Assembly (NCBI GenBank): GCA_029780115.1
Contig: JAKOZG010000004.1
Coordinates: forward strand, 184,607-248,606
From: Thermotogota bacterium
Lineage (GTDB): Bacteria; Thermotogota; Thermotogae; Petrotogales; Petrotogaceae
Reading direction: 5' to 3'
DNA length: 64,000 bases
Below, piece by piece: positions 35,145 through 43,898 of this stretch. Both the position numbers and the translations under genes were made by a program. The notes beneath the pieces are model-generated. The model was not told the DNA's origin, ran no database searches, and saw nothing but the letters and a program-made list of their open reading frames with translations. How positions within the stretch are numbered: the stretch's first letter is position 1; every line of letters starts with the position of its first letter.

Positions 35145-36525
35145 ATTTAAATTTGAATCAATACAAGAACTTATTGAATATCTCAACTCCATTTTTGTAA
35201 GTTCTCCAATGTATGGGCAAGAGATAGAGGTAATAGGTGACGTAACTCATGCTAAATACAGTAAAAAGGGCGATTTATACATTGAATTATCTCAGAAAGT
35301 AAGAAATTCAAATTATTCTATAACAGTGTTTTTCAATCAATCGTCGGTTCCTTATCTTCTTGAACACTGTGAACTTAAATCTGAAAAAGAGCTTACAAAC
35401 AAAAGATGGAAGTTTGGGGGAATAGTTAATTTTTGGAAAAGAGAAGCTAAATATGTGGTTCATGGAACATATGTAATACCTCTTGGAGATTCAGAAATAG
35501 AAAAGAAAAGAAGGGAAATATTAAAAGTACTCGAGAAAAACGGACTTTTAAGAAAAGTAGAGCATGAATTAACTGAATTAGAGCCTATTAAAAAAATAGC
35601 GGTTGTCTCATCACCAACAGCTGCAGGTTTTGGTGATTTCTTAAAAAACATAAATCATGCCAGATTTATTCCTGTAGTACATTTATATCCTGCCCCCATG
35701 CAAGGAGTTAATACTGTTCCTGGTATCAAATATGCTTTAGGAGCTATATTGAAATCAAAAATAGATTATGATATTGTTGTTATTATCAGAGGAGGAGGCT
35801 CTAAAAGCGATTTGATGTATTTTGATGATTTAGAACTGGCATATTTAATTGCAAGATTTAATGAAAAAATACCAGTTGTAGTAGGAATAGGTCATGAACA
35901 AGATAGAACAATTCCTGATTATGTGAGTTGGAAAAGTTATTCTACTCCCACAGAAGTTTCAAGAGATATCGTTAATCAAATTAATTACTATGTAGATAAA
36001 ATTGAATTTCTTGAAAAAGATGTGATGATGTATTTTAACGGGATTTATTCAAGAACAGAAAGTTTAATTTCCTTTAATACTGTAAACAATTTAAAATATT
36101 ATATCAATCAAGATATAATGAATTGTTTTAGAAAACTTGATGATAACTATTTAAAATATAATAAGCAGATAAAATTAATTTTTGAATATACCGAAAAAAG
36201 TATTGATATTAACAAATTAGAAAGTACCGCAAATTTGTTGAATTTTTTATTAAAAAATTTCTTAAAAGATATCGAAACTTTTCAAACGAATATTCTTACA
36301 GGAATGAAGAATAAAATTGACAAACTAGATAATTCTCTAATAAATATTTTTCAACGGTTAACTGAATCAAGTCCCTTTGCGGCCTTTTTATATAATGGAG
36401 TATTAATAAAAAAAGATGAAGAGATTGTTGATTCTGTTTCTAGTCTGAATGAGGGTGAACAAGTGAGTCTTATTTTTAAAGACGGACGTGCAGATTCAAG
36501 TATAGACAAAATTTATAAATGGTGA
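35122..36525 (+). CDS. xseA: Exodeoxyribonuclease VII large subunit
   Basis: Together with XseB this forms a nuclease that degrades single-stranded DNA in both directions. The 467-residue protein has an N-terminal OB-fold (residues about 25-115) and the nuclease core with SSPTAAGFGDF, IIRGGGSKSDLMYFDDLELA and GIGHEQDRTIPDYVSWKSYSTPTE. The C-terminal part forms long helices that bind XseB. The start is TTG at 35122 with GGGAG 9 bases upstream, inside rsmI. The HEQDRT and TPTE motifs differ a little from the usual HETDxT and TPTAAAE, but the key residues are kept. Confidence 0.9.
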   Translation: MLFHQQNEFKFESIQELIEYLNSIFVSSPMYGQEIEVIGDVTHAKYSKKGDLYIELSQKVRNSNYSITVFFNQSSVPYLLEHCELKSEKELTNKRWKFGGIVNFWKREAKYVVHGTYVIPLGDSEIEKKRREILKVLEKNGLLRKVEHELTELEPIKKIAVVSSPTAAGFGDFLKNINHARFIPVVHLYPAPMQGVNTVPGIKYALGAILKSKIDYDIVVIIRGGGSKSDLMYFDDLELAYLIARFNEKIPVVVGIGHEQDRTIPDYVSWKSYSTPTEVSRDIVNQINYYVDKIEFLEKDVMMYFNGIYSRTESLISFNTVNNLKYYINQDIMNCFRKLDDNYLKYNKQIKLIFEYTEKSIDINKLESTANLLNFLLKNFLKDIETFQTNILTGMKNKIDKLDNSLINIFQRLTESSPFAAFLYNGVLIKKDEEIVDSVSSLNEGEQVSLIFKDGRADSSIDKIYKW

Positions 36526-36590
36526 AAGTAACAAGTCCTTTAAAATTTTAAGAACGACTATGTAAAGAAATAAATTAAGAAGGTGGCAAG

Positions 36591-36848
36591 ATGAAAGATA
36601 TAATTAATCTTACTGAAGAAGAAATAAAAGAGTTGAGTTTCAAGCAACAATTAGAATTATTGGAAAGAATAAATGACTACTTTCAAAACGAAAGAGAAGA
36701 TATTGATATAGAAGATGCTCTTCATATTTATAAAAAAGCTTTAGAAATATTAACTTATGCAAGAAAAAAGTTAGTTACTTTAAAAGAAGAAAAAATAAGA
36801 ATAGACGAACAATACGAGAAAATTAAAAGTCAATTTACTGATATGTAG
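36591..36848 (+). CDS. xseB: Exodeoxyribonuclease VII small subunit
   Basis: This small helical protein binds the C-terminal helices of XseA. The 85 residues show the family pattern LSFKQQLELLERI ... EDALHIYKKALEILTYARKKL, two antiparallel helices. The match is divergent, so the call rests on the pattern plus the position 65 bases after xseA. The ATG has AAGGTGG upstream. In Bacillus the order xseA-xseB is followed by ispA and dxs; here dxs lies 5 kb further on. Confidence 0.75.
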   Translation: MKDIINLTEEEIKELSFKQQLELLERINDYFQNEREDIDIEDALHIYKKALEILTYARKKLVTLKEEKIRIDEQYEKIKSQFTDM

Positions 36849-36927
36849 TTTTCACGGAGAGTTTACTTAAAAATATAAATAATTAACGGATTAAAAATTT
36901 ATTCATCAAAACATAATATTCTTTTTG

Positions 36928-36933
36928 TATAAT
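36928..36933 (+). promoter_or_regulatory. Probable -10 of the remA-clpP promoter
   Basis: TATAAT lies 33 bases upstream of the ATG at 36966, directly preceded by TTTTTG. No convincing -35 is seen at 17 bases. Confidence 0.4.
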
Positions 36934-36965
36934 GAAAATGTATAAAAAAGTAGAGGAGGAAAAAT

Positions 36966-37256
36966 ATGTTTGTTTCAGTTGGTAAAGGTGTGTATATTCC
37001 GACTGAAAGAATACACTCCATTGTTCCAGCTAATTTAATTCAGTTTTCAAAAATTAAAAAGATTTATCAAGGTATCGATGTAATAACGCAGTTTGAAAAC
37101 GAAGATGATGGGACTATAAAGGGTTCAACAAGCTTAATAGATGCCACATATGGAAAAGGAGTTAAGACAGTTATTTATATGGATAGTGGACAAATAGTTT
37201 TAACACCTCTTACTGCAGATAAAGTAATAGAAAAAGTAAGAAAAGGAAGGCGATAA
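36966..37256 (+). CDS. RemA-like (DUF370) protein
   Basis: The 96-residue protein matches the DUF370 family: an N-terminal [18 protein letters not shown], then the hallmark [27 protein letters not shown]. In Bacillus, RemA is a DNA-binding regulator that activates matrix genes, and it forms ring-like oligomers. This one has about 10 extra residues in a loop ([12 protein letters not shown]). The SD (GAGGAGG) is strong. It ends one base before clpP, so the two are co-expressed; a role as a global regulator is plausible but unproven in Thermotogota. Confidence 0.75.
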   Translation: MFVSVGKGVYIPTERIHSIVPANLIQFSKIKKIYQGIDVITQFENEDDGTIKGSTSLIDATYGKGVKTVIYMDSGQIVLTPLTADKVIEKVRKGRR

Positions 37257-37257
37257 A

Positions 37258-37872
37258 ATGGCTATACCTTTACCAGTAGTTATTGAAACTGAAGGAAGAT
37301 ATGAACGAGCGTACGATATATATTCTAGACTATTAAAAGATAGGATAGTTTTCTTGGGCTTTGTGATAAATGATGATGTAGCAAATCTAATAATAGCCCA
37401 GCTTCTTTTTTTAGAATCCCAAGATCCTGACAAAGATATTTCTTTGTACATTAATTCTCCTGGAGGGTCTGTTACCGCTGGCTTGGCAATATACGATACA
37501 ATGATGTATGTTAAACCTGATATTTCAACTATATGTATAGGGCAGGCGGCTTCGATGGGTGCAGTTTTGTTGGCAGCCGGATCGAAAGGAAAACGATATT
37601 CTTTACCAAATTCAAGAATTATGATACATCAACCATGGGGTGGAGCAGAAGGTTCGGCGGCAGACATCCAAATACATGCTCGTGAAATTCTAAGAATAAG
37701 GAATGATCTCAACAATATACTAAGTACTCATACAGGTCAACCTTTCGAAAAAATTGAAAGAGATACGGATAGAGATTTCTTTATGAATGCACAAGAAGCT
37801 TTAAATTACGGCCTTATAGACAAAGTAATATCCACCAAAGGTGAAACTACAGAAAATTCTCAAAAAAAGTGA
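37258..37872 (+). CDS. clpP: ATP-dependent Clp protease proteolytic subunit
   Basis: ClpP forms the serine protease barrel that works with ClpX or ClpA/C. The 204-residue protein has the catalytic Ser99 (GQAASMGA), His124 (IMIHQPWGG) and Asp173 (TDRDFFM), the SPGGSV oxyanion loop and the usual N-terminal loop. The start ATG lies one base after the remA stop, with GGAAGG upstream. A terminator follows, so mutS is transcribed separately. No clpX is present in the window. Confidence 0.95.
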   Translation: MAIPLPVVIETEGRYERAYDIYSRLLKDRIVFLGFVINDDVANLIIAQLLFLESQDPDKDISLYINSPGGSVTAGLAIYDTMMYVKPDISTICIGQAASMGAVLLAAGSKGKRYSLPNSRIMIHQPWGGAEGSAADIQIHAREILRIRNDLNNILSTHTGQPFEKIERDTDRDFFMNAQEALNYGLIDKVISTKGETTENSQKK

Positions 37873-37896
37873 GGTAAGCATTAGTCTTTTTAAAAT

Positions 37897-37933
37897 AAAA
37901 AAGAGGGCGCCGAACCACTGCGTCCTCCTTTTT
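37897..37933 (+). terminator. Intrinsic terminator between clpP and mutS
   Basis: AAAAAA, then GAGGGCGC, a 9-base loop, GCGTCCTC and a T-run (37929-37933). All 8 stem pairs form (one G-T). It is GC-rich for this genome and ends 27 bases before the mutS ATG. Confidence 0.85.
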
Positions 37934-37960
37934 CTTAAACATTTTGGAGGGTTATTTGAA

Positions 37961-40414
37961 ATGGCCAACTTAACTCCAATGATTAAGCAATATCTTCAAA
38001 TAAAAGAGGAGTATAAAGATTCAATATTGCTTTTTCGGTTGGGAGATTTTTATGAAACTTTTTTTGAAGATGCTCAAAAGGTTAGTGAAACGCTTCAAAT
38101 AGTTTTAACAAAGAGAAATGGTCATCCAATGGCAGGTATACCTTACCATGCTCTTGATAATTATTTAAAAAAGTTATTAGACAATGGATATAAAGTAGCT
38201 ATATGTGAACAGGTGGAAGATCCACAAAGCGCTAAAGGAATTATTGAAAGAAAAGTTACGAGGGTATTGACGCCGGGAACAATAGTAGACGATAGCATGA
38301 TAGATGAGTTTAATAGATTTTCTACTTTGATATCAAAAAATGAGGATAGCTACATTCTAGCGGTTTTTGATTTTTCTACAGGTGAATTTTACTTAGATAC
38401 TTTTGATTTTACTGATAATGAACTTCTAGATTTTATTTATTCTTTTGGATTTGTACAGATTCTCTTATCAAAAAAAGTTGAATTTTTATATAAAGAAATA
38501 AAAGATATGTTTCCAAATATGTATGTAGAGGTATTGGAAGAATGGTATTTTTCTAGTAACTTCAAGGATCACTTAAAGAATACATACAAAGTTTTTAGTC
38601 TTGATTATATGGATTATAATGAGGAAGAACTAAAAGTAGCAGACGCAGTTTTAAAATATCTAGAACTTACTCAGTTCTCTAAAATTAAACATATGAAAAT
38701 TCCAAAACGTTTTAAGACAAGAGAATATATGCTTTTGGATTCAAACACGATAGAAAATTTGGGAATTTTGCCGTCTTCGTCAACCAAGGGAAAAACACTC
38801 TATGATATCCTCAAGTTCACAAAAACCAGTATGGGAAATAGAAAATTGAGAGATTTTATTATAACTCCTTTACTAAATAAAGAACAAATTGAGCTAAGAC
38901 TAAATTATGTAGAATCTCTAAAAAACGATCATCTTTTAATGGAAGAATTAAAAGAATATTTGTCTCATGTAAAAGACTTAGAAAGAATTTCTTCTAGGAT
39001 ATCCTTACATAAAGCCACACCTCGGGATTTAATAGCATTGAAAGATTCTTTGGAAATATTCCCTTATATTATTGAATCAGTGAAAACAAATCCGGGAATT
39101 AATAACTTTTTCGATGGAATAGATACCTTACACGAGGTTAAGGAATTAATAGAAAAGTCTATATATGAAGAACCTTCTACAGACGTAGGCAGTGGAGGGG
39201 TTATAAAAGAAGGAGTACATGGCGAACTAGATGAATATAGAAATATATTAAAAAACATTGATAAGATTCTCACAGAAATTGAAAAAAGAGAAAAAGAATT
39301 GACGAAGATTAATAGTTTAAAAGTTGGCAGGAATAAAGTCTACGGTTTTTATATTGAAATACCTAAAACTCAATTAGCAAAAGTCCCACAACATTATACT
39401 AGAAAACAAACATTGGTTAATACCGAAAGGTTTACTATTGAAGAATTACGTCAAATAGAACAGAAATTAACGTTAGCAGAAGATAGAATAAAAGCTATAG
39501 AAAAAGAATTATTTGATAAAATCTTATTAGAACTAGAAAAATACGTAACCAAAATAAATGAATTAGCAGATAGAATAGCCGAACTTGATGTTTTTAGATC
39601 TTTTGCCCAAGCAAGTGTGAAATACAATTATACACGGCCTAAAATGTTGGAGGAATCAAGAGAAGCAAAAATAATTAACGGCAGGCATCCTGTAGTAGAA
39701 CGTTTTGTAAGTAATTTTATTCCAAATGATTTAATATTTGATCAAGATAAATTCTACATAATTTTAACAGGTCCAAATATGAGTGGAAAATCAACTTACG
39801 TTAGACAAGCTGGAATTATCAGTATAATGGCTCAAATTGGATGTTTTGTTCCTGCTGAAAAGGCAGAACTTCCAATTTATGATGGAATATTTACTAGAAT
39901 AGGAGCCCGAGATGATATTGTAACAGGAAAATCAACTTTTTTGGTAGAAATGTTGGAAATGTCTACAATAATAAGTAGGGCAACTGAAAGAAGTTTAGTT
40001 TTGCTGGATGAAGTTGGAAGAGGGACAAGTACTTTAGACGGAATTTCTGTGGCCTGGGCAATATCCGAATATTTATTTCAGGTAAAAAAATGCAATACTA
40101 TTTTTGCAACGCATTACACTGAACTAACTTATATGTCTTACATCTATAATGAAGTGGTAGCCAAAAGAATAAAAGTAAAAGAAACAATGGAAGGTGTAAT
40201 TTTTTTGCATAAAATAGAAGATGGCACAAGTGATAACAGTTATGGAATTGAAATTGCAAGATTGGCGGGATTTCCTGCGGAAATTGTAGAAAGAGCAAAA
40301 GAGGTACTCGAACAATTATCTGATAGAGCAGACCTTGAAAATAAATTAAAAAAGGTTAAAAACATCAAAAAGAAGAGCTATAAGGTTCAAGAAAATCAGT
40401 TAAAAATGTTTTGA
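37961..40414 (+). CDS. mutS: DNA mismatch repair protein MutS
   Basis: MutS recognises mismatches and recruits MutL. The 817-residue protein has the mismatch-binding motif GDFYETFFEDA (Phe-x-Glu) near residue 30, the connector and core helices, and a C-terminal ABC ATPase with Walker A (GPNMSGKST), Walker B (LLDEVGRGTSTLDG) and ATHYTEL. The length is normal. The ATG at 37961 follows TTTGGAGGG; a longer frame from 37841 runs through the terminator and clpP and is not real. MutL is not in the window. Confidence 0.96.
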   Translation: MANLTPMIKQYLQIKEEYKDSILLFRLGDFYETFFEDAQKVSETLQIVLTKRNGHPMAGIPYHALDNYLKKLLDNGYKVAICEQVEDPQSAKGIIERKVTRVLTPGTIVDDSMIDEFNRFSTLISKNEDSYILAVFDFSTGEFYLDTFDFTDNELLDFIYSFGFVQILLSKKVEFLYKEIKDMFPNMYVEVLEEWYFSSNFKDHLKNTYKVFSLDYMDYNEEELKVADAVLKYLELTQFSKIKHMKIPKRFKTREYMLLDSNTIENLGILPSSSTKGKTLYDILKFTKTSMGNRKLRDFIITPLLNKEQIELRLNYVESLKNDHLLMEELKEYLSHVKDLERISSRISLHKATPRDLIALKDSLEIFPYIIESVKTNPGINNFFDGIDTLHEVKELIEKSIYEEPSTDVGSGGVIKEGVHGELDEYRNILKNIDKILTEIEKREKELTKINSLKVGRNKVYGFYIEIPKTQLAKVPQHYTRKQTLVNTERFTIEELRQIEQKLTLAEDRIKAIEKELFDKILLELEKYVTKINELADRIAELDVFRSFAQASVKYNYTRPKMLEESREAKIINGRHPVVERFVSNFIPNDLIFDQDKFYIILTGPNMSGKSTYVRQAGIISIMAQIGCFVPAEKAELPIYDGIFTRIGARDDIVTGKSTFLVEMLEMSTIISRATERSLVLLDEVGRGTSTLDGISVAWAISEYLFQVKKCNTIFATHYTELTYMSYIYNEVVAKRIKVKETMEGVIFLHKIEDGTSDNSYGIEIARLAGFPAEIVERAKEVLEQLSDRADLENKLKKVKNIKKKSYKVQENQLKMF

Positions 40415-40451
40415 TTTGTGATATAATTTTTAAGAACCATATGATTCTGAA

Positions 40452-40481
40452 TTGCATTGGATTTGTGATAACAAGTATAAT
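40452..40481 (+). promoter_or_regulatory. Probable promoter of the asp23-nusB-dxs operon
   Basis: TTGCAT (40452-40457), an 18-base spacer and TATAAT (40476-40481) lie 65 bases upstream of the ATG at 40546. A second, extended -10 (TGATATAAT, 40419-40427) lies right after mutS and may be an alternative promoter. An 11-base direct repeat, GATTTGTGATA, precedes both (40413 and 40460). Confidence 0.45.
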
Positions 40482-40545
40482 TAATAAAAAATTTTCAAAG
40501 TAATTGTTTGTTTCTTTTGAAAATATCAAAAAGGAGGTTGGTGGC

Positions 40546-41025
40546 ATGCCACTTACTGAACAAAATGATTACGGTACAATTAGTATTTCTGAAAATGTTT
40601 TAAAAGATATGGTTTATAAAACAGTTGAAAAATATTTAAAAGAAGAGAGAATATTCAATGAAAAAATTCAAAAAGACACCCAAAAGAGTGTGAAAGTTTC
40701 GGTAAATGATGATACAAGTGTTAGTGTATCTTTAAAAATTCCGGCAAAATACGGAGAGAACATCGTAGAATATTCTAAAAGGGTTCAAAGAAAAATAAAA
40801 GAGGAGCTAGAAAAGCTAGCTCAAGTATACGTTTCAAACATTGACATTACGATTGAAACTATAGCTAAACCAGAGGAAATTGAAGAAGAGTATGAAGAAT
40901 TTATGGAAGAATATATGGAAGAAGAGGTAGAAGAAGAGGAAGAAGAAAGGGAAGAGATAAAAGAAGAAAAGGCAGAAGATTATTCAAACGAAGAAGCAGA
41001 GGAGAAAGACGAAAAAAATGAATGA
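40546..41025 (+). CDS. Asp23/Gls24-family protein
   Basis: The 159-residue protein starts with GTISISENVLKDMVYKTVEKY, the typical Asp23/Gls24 opening, followed by a region with the VSVSLKIPAKYGENI strand and the EYSKRVQRKIKEEL helix. The last about 45 residues are a run of Glu, Asp and Lys, an acidic tail of low complexity. The ATG at 40546 follows AAGGAGG. In Firmicutes a member of this family (YqhY) also precedes nusB and is linked to control of acetyl-CoA carboxylase. The 3' end overlaps nusB by 8 bases. Confidence 0.75.
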   Translation: MPLTEQNDYGTISISENVLKDMVYKTVEKYLKEERIFNEKIQKDTQKSVKVSVNDDTSVSVSLKIPAKYGENIVEYSKRVQRKIKEELEKLAQVYVSNIDITIETIAKPEEIEEEYEEFMEEYMEEEVEEEEEEREEIKEEKAEDYSNEEAEEKDEKNE

Positions 41026-41452
41026 TTCTGTTTTTCAAAAAAGATTAATGAGGAAGATAGTATTTGAGAGCCTTTTTCAAATGGATATAAACGACTCAAC
41101 TTTAGATGAAATACTTTTTACTTTAGAAAAGCTTAATGAGCAAGTTAATTTAGGAAAAGAATACTATGAAGAAGCAAAAAAGTATGTGACAGAAATTTAT
41201 AATAAAAAATCTTTTTATGATTCATTGATAGACAAATATTCTAAAGGGTGGCCCGTTGAAAGAATTGGAAATGTTGAAAAAACAGCTATGAGGATCTGTG
41301 TTTACGAACTTTTAAATAAAAAGGATATCCCTGTAAAAGTAATTTTAAACGAGGCTGTAGAATTAACAAAAACTTATTCATCACAGAAATCTGCAAGTTT
41401 TGTAAATGGAGTTATTAATAAAATAGCACGTTCTCAAGCATTGCTCACTTAG
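41018..41452 (+). CDS. nusB: Transcription antitermination factor NusB
   Basis: NusB binds boxA RNA with NusE to prevent early termination in rRNA operons. The 144-residue all-helical protein shows the family motifs RKIVFESLFQMD near the N-terminus and RICVYELLNKKDIPVKVILNEAVELTKTY ... FVNGVINKI at the C-terminus. It overlaps the Asp23-like gene by 8 bases, indicating coupled translation. The asp23-nusB pair is a conserved neighbourhood. Confidence 0.92.
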   Translation: MNDSVFQKRLMRKIVFESLFQMDINDSTLDEILFTLEKLNEQVNLGKEYYEEAKKYVTEIYNKKSFYDSLIDKYSKGWPVERIGNVEKTAMRICVYELLNKKDIPVKVILNEAVELTKTYSSQKSASFVNGVINKIARSQALLT

Positions 41453-41500
41453 AGAGCAAAGGTTTCTTGCTAACAAATATATAGTAGCGGGAAAGGAGGA

Positions 41501-41531
41501 AGTGAGATTTTTATTAGGTAAAAATCTCATT
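41501..41531 (+). promoter_or_regulatory. Stem-loop between the SD and start codon of dxs
   Basis: TGAGATTTTT (41503-41512) and AAAAATCTCA (41520-41529) are perfect 10-base complementary arms with a 7-base loop; one G-T and one A-T pair can extend the stem. The SD (AAAGGAGGAAG, near 41492-41502) lies just before the stem and the ATG (41540) 10 bases after it. Linear SD-to-ATG spacing is about 40 bases, but folding would bring the two close. This could be a translational switch. Confidence 0.65.
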
Positions 41532-41539
41532 ATATTGCG

Positions 41540-43387
41540 ATGGAAACAGATATTCCTCTTTATAAAATGCTTAATAATATGAGTTATGAAGAATTAGAAG
41601 AATTAGCTAAAGAAATAAGAAAATATATATATACAGTAATATCCAATAACAGCGGCCACCTTGCATCTAATTTGGGAATAGTAGAATTAACTTTAGCATT
41701 GTATAGAGTATTTGACCCTTTTGAAGATGTAATAATATGGGATACTAGTCATCAAAGTTATGTCCATAAACTTCTAACAGGTAGATGGAAAGAATTTAAA
41801 AATATTAGGAAAAAAGAAGGTATAAGTGGATACACTAATATTTTTGAATCAAGTGCTGATAAGTTTGGTGCAGGTCATGCTGGTACAGCAATAGCAGCGA
41901 CGTTAGGTTTCTTCTTGTCTGATAAAGTCAAGCATAGAAAAAGAAACATAATAGCTGTCGTTGGAGACGGAGCTTTGGGATGCGGAATGACTCTTGAGTC
42001 CTTAAATCAGTTGAACTATCAAGGTGCAAATGTTAAGATCGTTTTGAATGATAATGAGATGGCTATATCAAAAAATGTTGGCGCTTTATCACAGCTTCTT
42101 AACAAATTTAGGGTAAAGAAAGAATATACAGAAACCAAGAAAGTATTAAAAAGCTCTTTAGAGGATTCTCAAGTAGGAAAAGATTTTGAGAATCTTTTGA
42201 AAAAATTTAGGGATGCTTTAAAATATGTGGTTTATTCTTCTCCTGCTGCTTTTTTTGAGGATATGGGAATAAAATATTATGGACCAGTGGAAGGTCACGA
42301 TATAAAAAAACTAGAAGAATATTTTAATTTTATGAAAGATTATGATGAAGGACCAATTATACTGCACGTACTTACAAAGAAAGGAAAGGGCTTTGAAAAG
42401 ATAGAAAATGCTCCAGTTAAATACCACGGAGTATCAAAAAAAGAAGATAAAATTTCCTATAGTAAAATTGTAGGTCACACGCTTGCTTCTCTTAAAAGCT
42501 TTGAATTTATAGCGTTTACAGCTGCAATGTCATCTGGTACGGGCCTTGATATCTTGCAAGAGGTTGCTCCCGAAAAAGTTGTTGATTTGGGGATAACAGA
42601 GGCAAGTGTGGTGACTACTGCGGCAGCCGTTTCATTAGGAGGAGTTTTATCGATTGTTGATATATATTCTACGTTTATGCAAAGAGCTTTCGATTCGTTA
42701 ATTCATGATGTTGCCTTACAGAATGCACCTGTTTTGCTTTTGCTTGATAGAGCGGGGTTGGTTGGCGAAGATGGCCCTACTCACCATGGTGTCTTTGATA
42801 TTTCTTATAGTAGACTAATTCCTAATGTTGAAATTTGGGCTCCTTTAGATGCCCAAGACTTAGCCGATATGATTTATACGTCAGTTATTCAAGGGTTAAA
42901 AAAACCTAGGTTTATTCGTTTTCCTAGAGATGGTGAAAAAATTGATATATCAGAAGTAATAGAAAATCTCAAAATAGTAGATGGAGAGTGGAGATTTTTA
43001 AAAAAGTCAGATTCTGATATTTATGTTCTTGCAGTTGGAACCATTTCTCAAACTGTTAAGAAAGCTTTATCTGAATATGATCTAAATATAATAGGTGTTC
43101 GCAGCGTTAAACCGTTAGACGATTTTGTCATGAAAACATTGAAAGAAAAAGCAAAGTATATACTTGTATTTGAAGAAGGTAGCTTAAAAGGTGGTTTCAA
43201 TGAAGAAATATACAAGTTACGAGATAAACATATATTTGCCTTTGGTATAAAAGATGAATTTATTTCACACGGTACCCGTGAAGAGCAACTTCGAGAATGT
43301 GGTTTAGATGTAGAATCTATAAGAGAGAACTTCGAAGAAATATTTAATCAGTTAGATATCGATGACAAGATTTTAAAGAGAAGGTGA
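41540..43387 (+). CDS. dxs: 1-deoxy-D-xylulose-5-phosphate synthase
   Basis: Dxs joins pyruvate and glyceraldehyde 3-phosphate, the first step of the MEP isoprenoid pathway, with thiamine diphosphate. The 615-residue protein has the N-terminal GHLASNLGIVELTLAL (His), the thiamine-binding GDGALGCGMTLESLN ... NDNEM, the DRAGLVGEDGPTHHGVFD motif of the pyrimidine domain, and the C-terminal transketolase domain. The length is near normal (about 620). No other in-frame start exists between the stop at 41519 and the ATG at 41540 apart from rare codons. The SD is placed upstream of a stem-loop. Probably part of the asp23-nusB operon. Confidence 0.95.
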   Translation: METDIPLYKMLNNMSYEELEELAKEIRKYIYTVISNNSGHLASNLGIVELTLALYRVFDPFEDVIIWDTSHQSYVHKLLTGRWKEFKNIRKKEGISGYTNIFESSADKFGAGHAGTAIAATLGFFLSDKVKHRKRNIIAVVGDGALGCGMTLESLNQLNYQGANVKIVLNDNEMAISKNVGALSQLLNKFRVKKEYTETKKVLKSSLEDSQVGKDFENLLKKFRDALKYVVYSSPAAFFEDMGIKYYGPVEGHDIKKLEEYFNFMKDYDEGPIILHVLTKKGKGFEKIENAPVKYHGVSKKEDKISYSKIVGHTLASLKSFEFIAFTAAMSSGTGLDILQEVAPEKVVDLGITEASVVTTAAAVSLGGVLSIVDIYSTFMQRAFDSLIHDVALQNAPVLLLLDRAGLVGEDGPTHHGVFDISYSRLIPNVEIWAPLDAQDLADMIYTSVIQGLKKPRFIRFPRDGEKIDISEVIENLKIVDGEWRFLKKSDSDIYVLAVGTISQTVKKALSEYDLNIIGVRSVKPLDDFVMKTLKEKAKYILVFEEGSLKGGFNEEIYKLRDKHIFAFGIKDEFISHGTREEQLRECGLDVESIRENFEEIFNQLDIDDKILKRR

Positions 43388-43394
43388 AAATAAA

Positions 43395-43898
43395 TTGTTT
43401 AAAAAAATGCTTATACCATTTTTAATGTTCTTGGTTTTGACTGGAATTTCAGTATATGCTTTTGAATTTTCTTTAACCCCTTCTTATTCGTATACTTTAA
43501 GTAAAGATGAAGAAAAAGTTGATTACTTTGGGGTCAGAATGAGTTTTCTCATTCCTACCGAAGATAATAAAATGATAAATTATGGCCCATATTTTGGATT
43601 ATTTTACAATTATAAACTTTTTGATCAGGGGCGAGTGCATGAAAGTACAGGTATTTCACTGGGGCTTCATATGAAGTACTGTGCGGATATTATACAAGAT
43701 CTTTTTTTCGTAATTTCTGCTTATGGTGGAGTACATACTGAAGATCTTTTCAAAAATTTTAACACAGAAATAGCAGTTAACGGAGGTTTAGGATTTAAGA
43801 ATTATTATTTCACTGTAGGCTACGAAACAAGGTATTATCTGGGCAGTTTTACTGTAAATTATTTACCTATTACATTAGGGGTGAGTTTTCAATTTTAG
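43395..43898 (+). CDS. Small outer-membrane beta-barrel-like protein
   Basis: The 167-residue protein starts with a signal peptide (FKKMLIPFLMFLVL ... SVYAFEF). The mature part consists of short alternating strands rich in Tyr, Gly and Phe and ends in the C-terminal motif LGVSFQF, as in outer-membrane barrels. The start is TTG with AAGGTG upstream, overlapping the dxs end region. It lies inside an operon of cytoplasmic housekeeping genes, and its 3' end overlaps the inferred start of mutS2. The function is unknown. Confidence 0.6.
   Translation: MFKKMLIPFLMFLVLTGISVYAFEFSLTPSYSYTLSKDEEKVDYFGVRMSFLIPTEDNKMINYGPYFGLFYNYKLFDQGRVHESTGISLGLHMKYCADIIQDLFFVISAYGGVHTEDLFKNFNTEIAVNGGLGFKNYYFTVGYETRYYLGSFTVNYLPITLGVSFQF

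Noticed and set aside
37841..37960. A 40-residue N-terminal extension of MutS
   Set aside because: It overlaps clpP and reads through an intrinsic terminator; the conserved MutS N-terminus and a strong SD begin at 37961.
40867..41025. Frameshifted or misread end of the Asp23-like protein because of its Glu-rich tail
   Set aside because: The tail is in frame, the nusB overlap is consistent and acidic tails are common in this family, so it is accepted as real.
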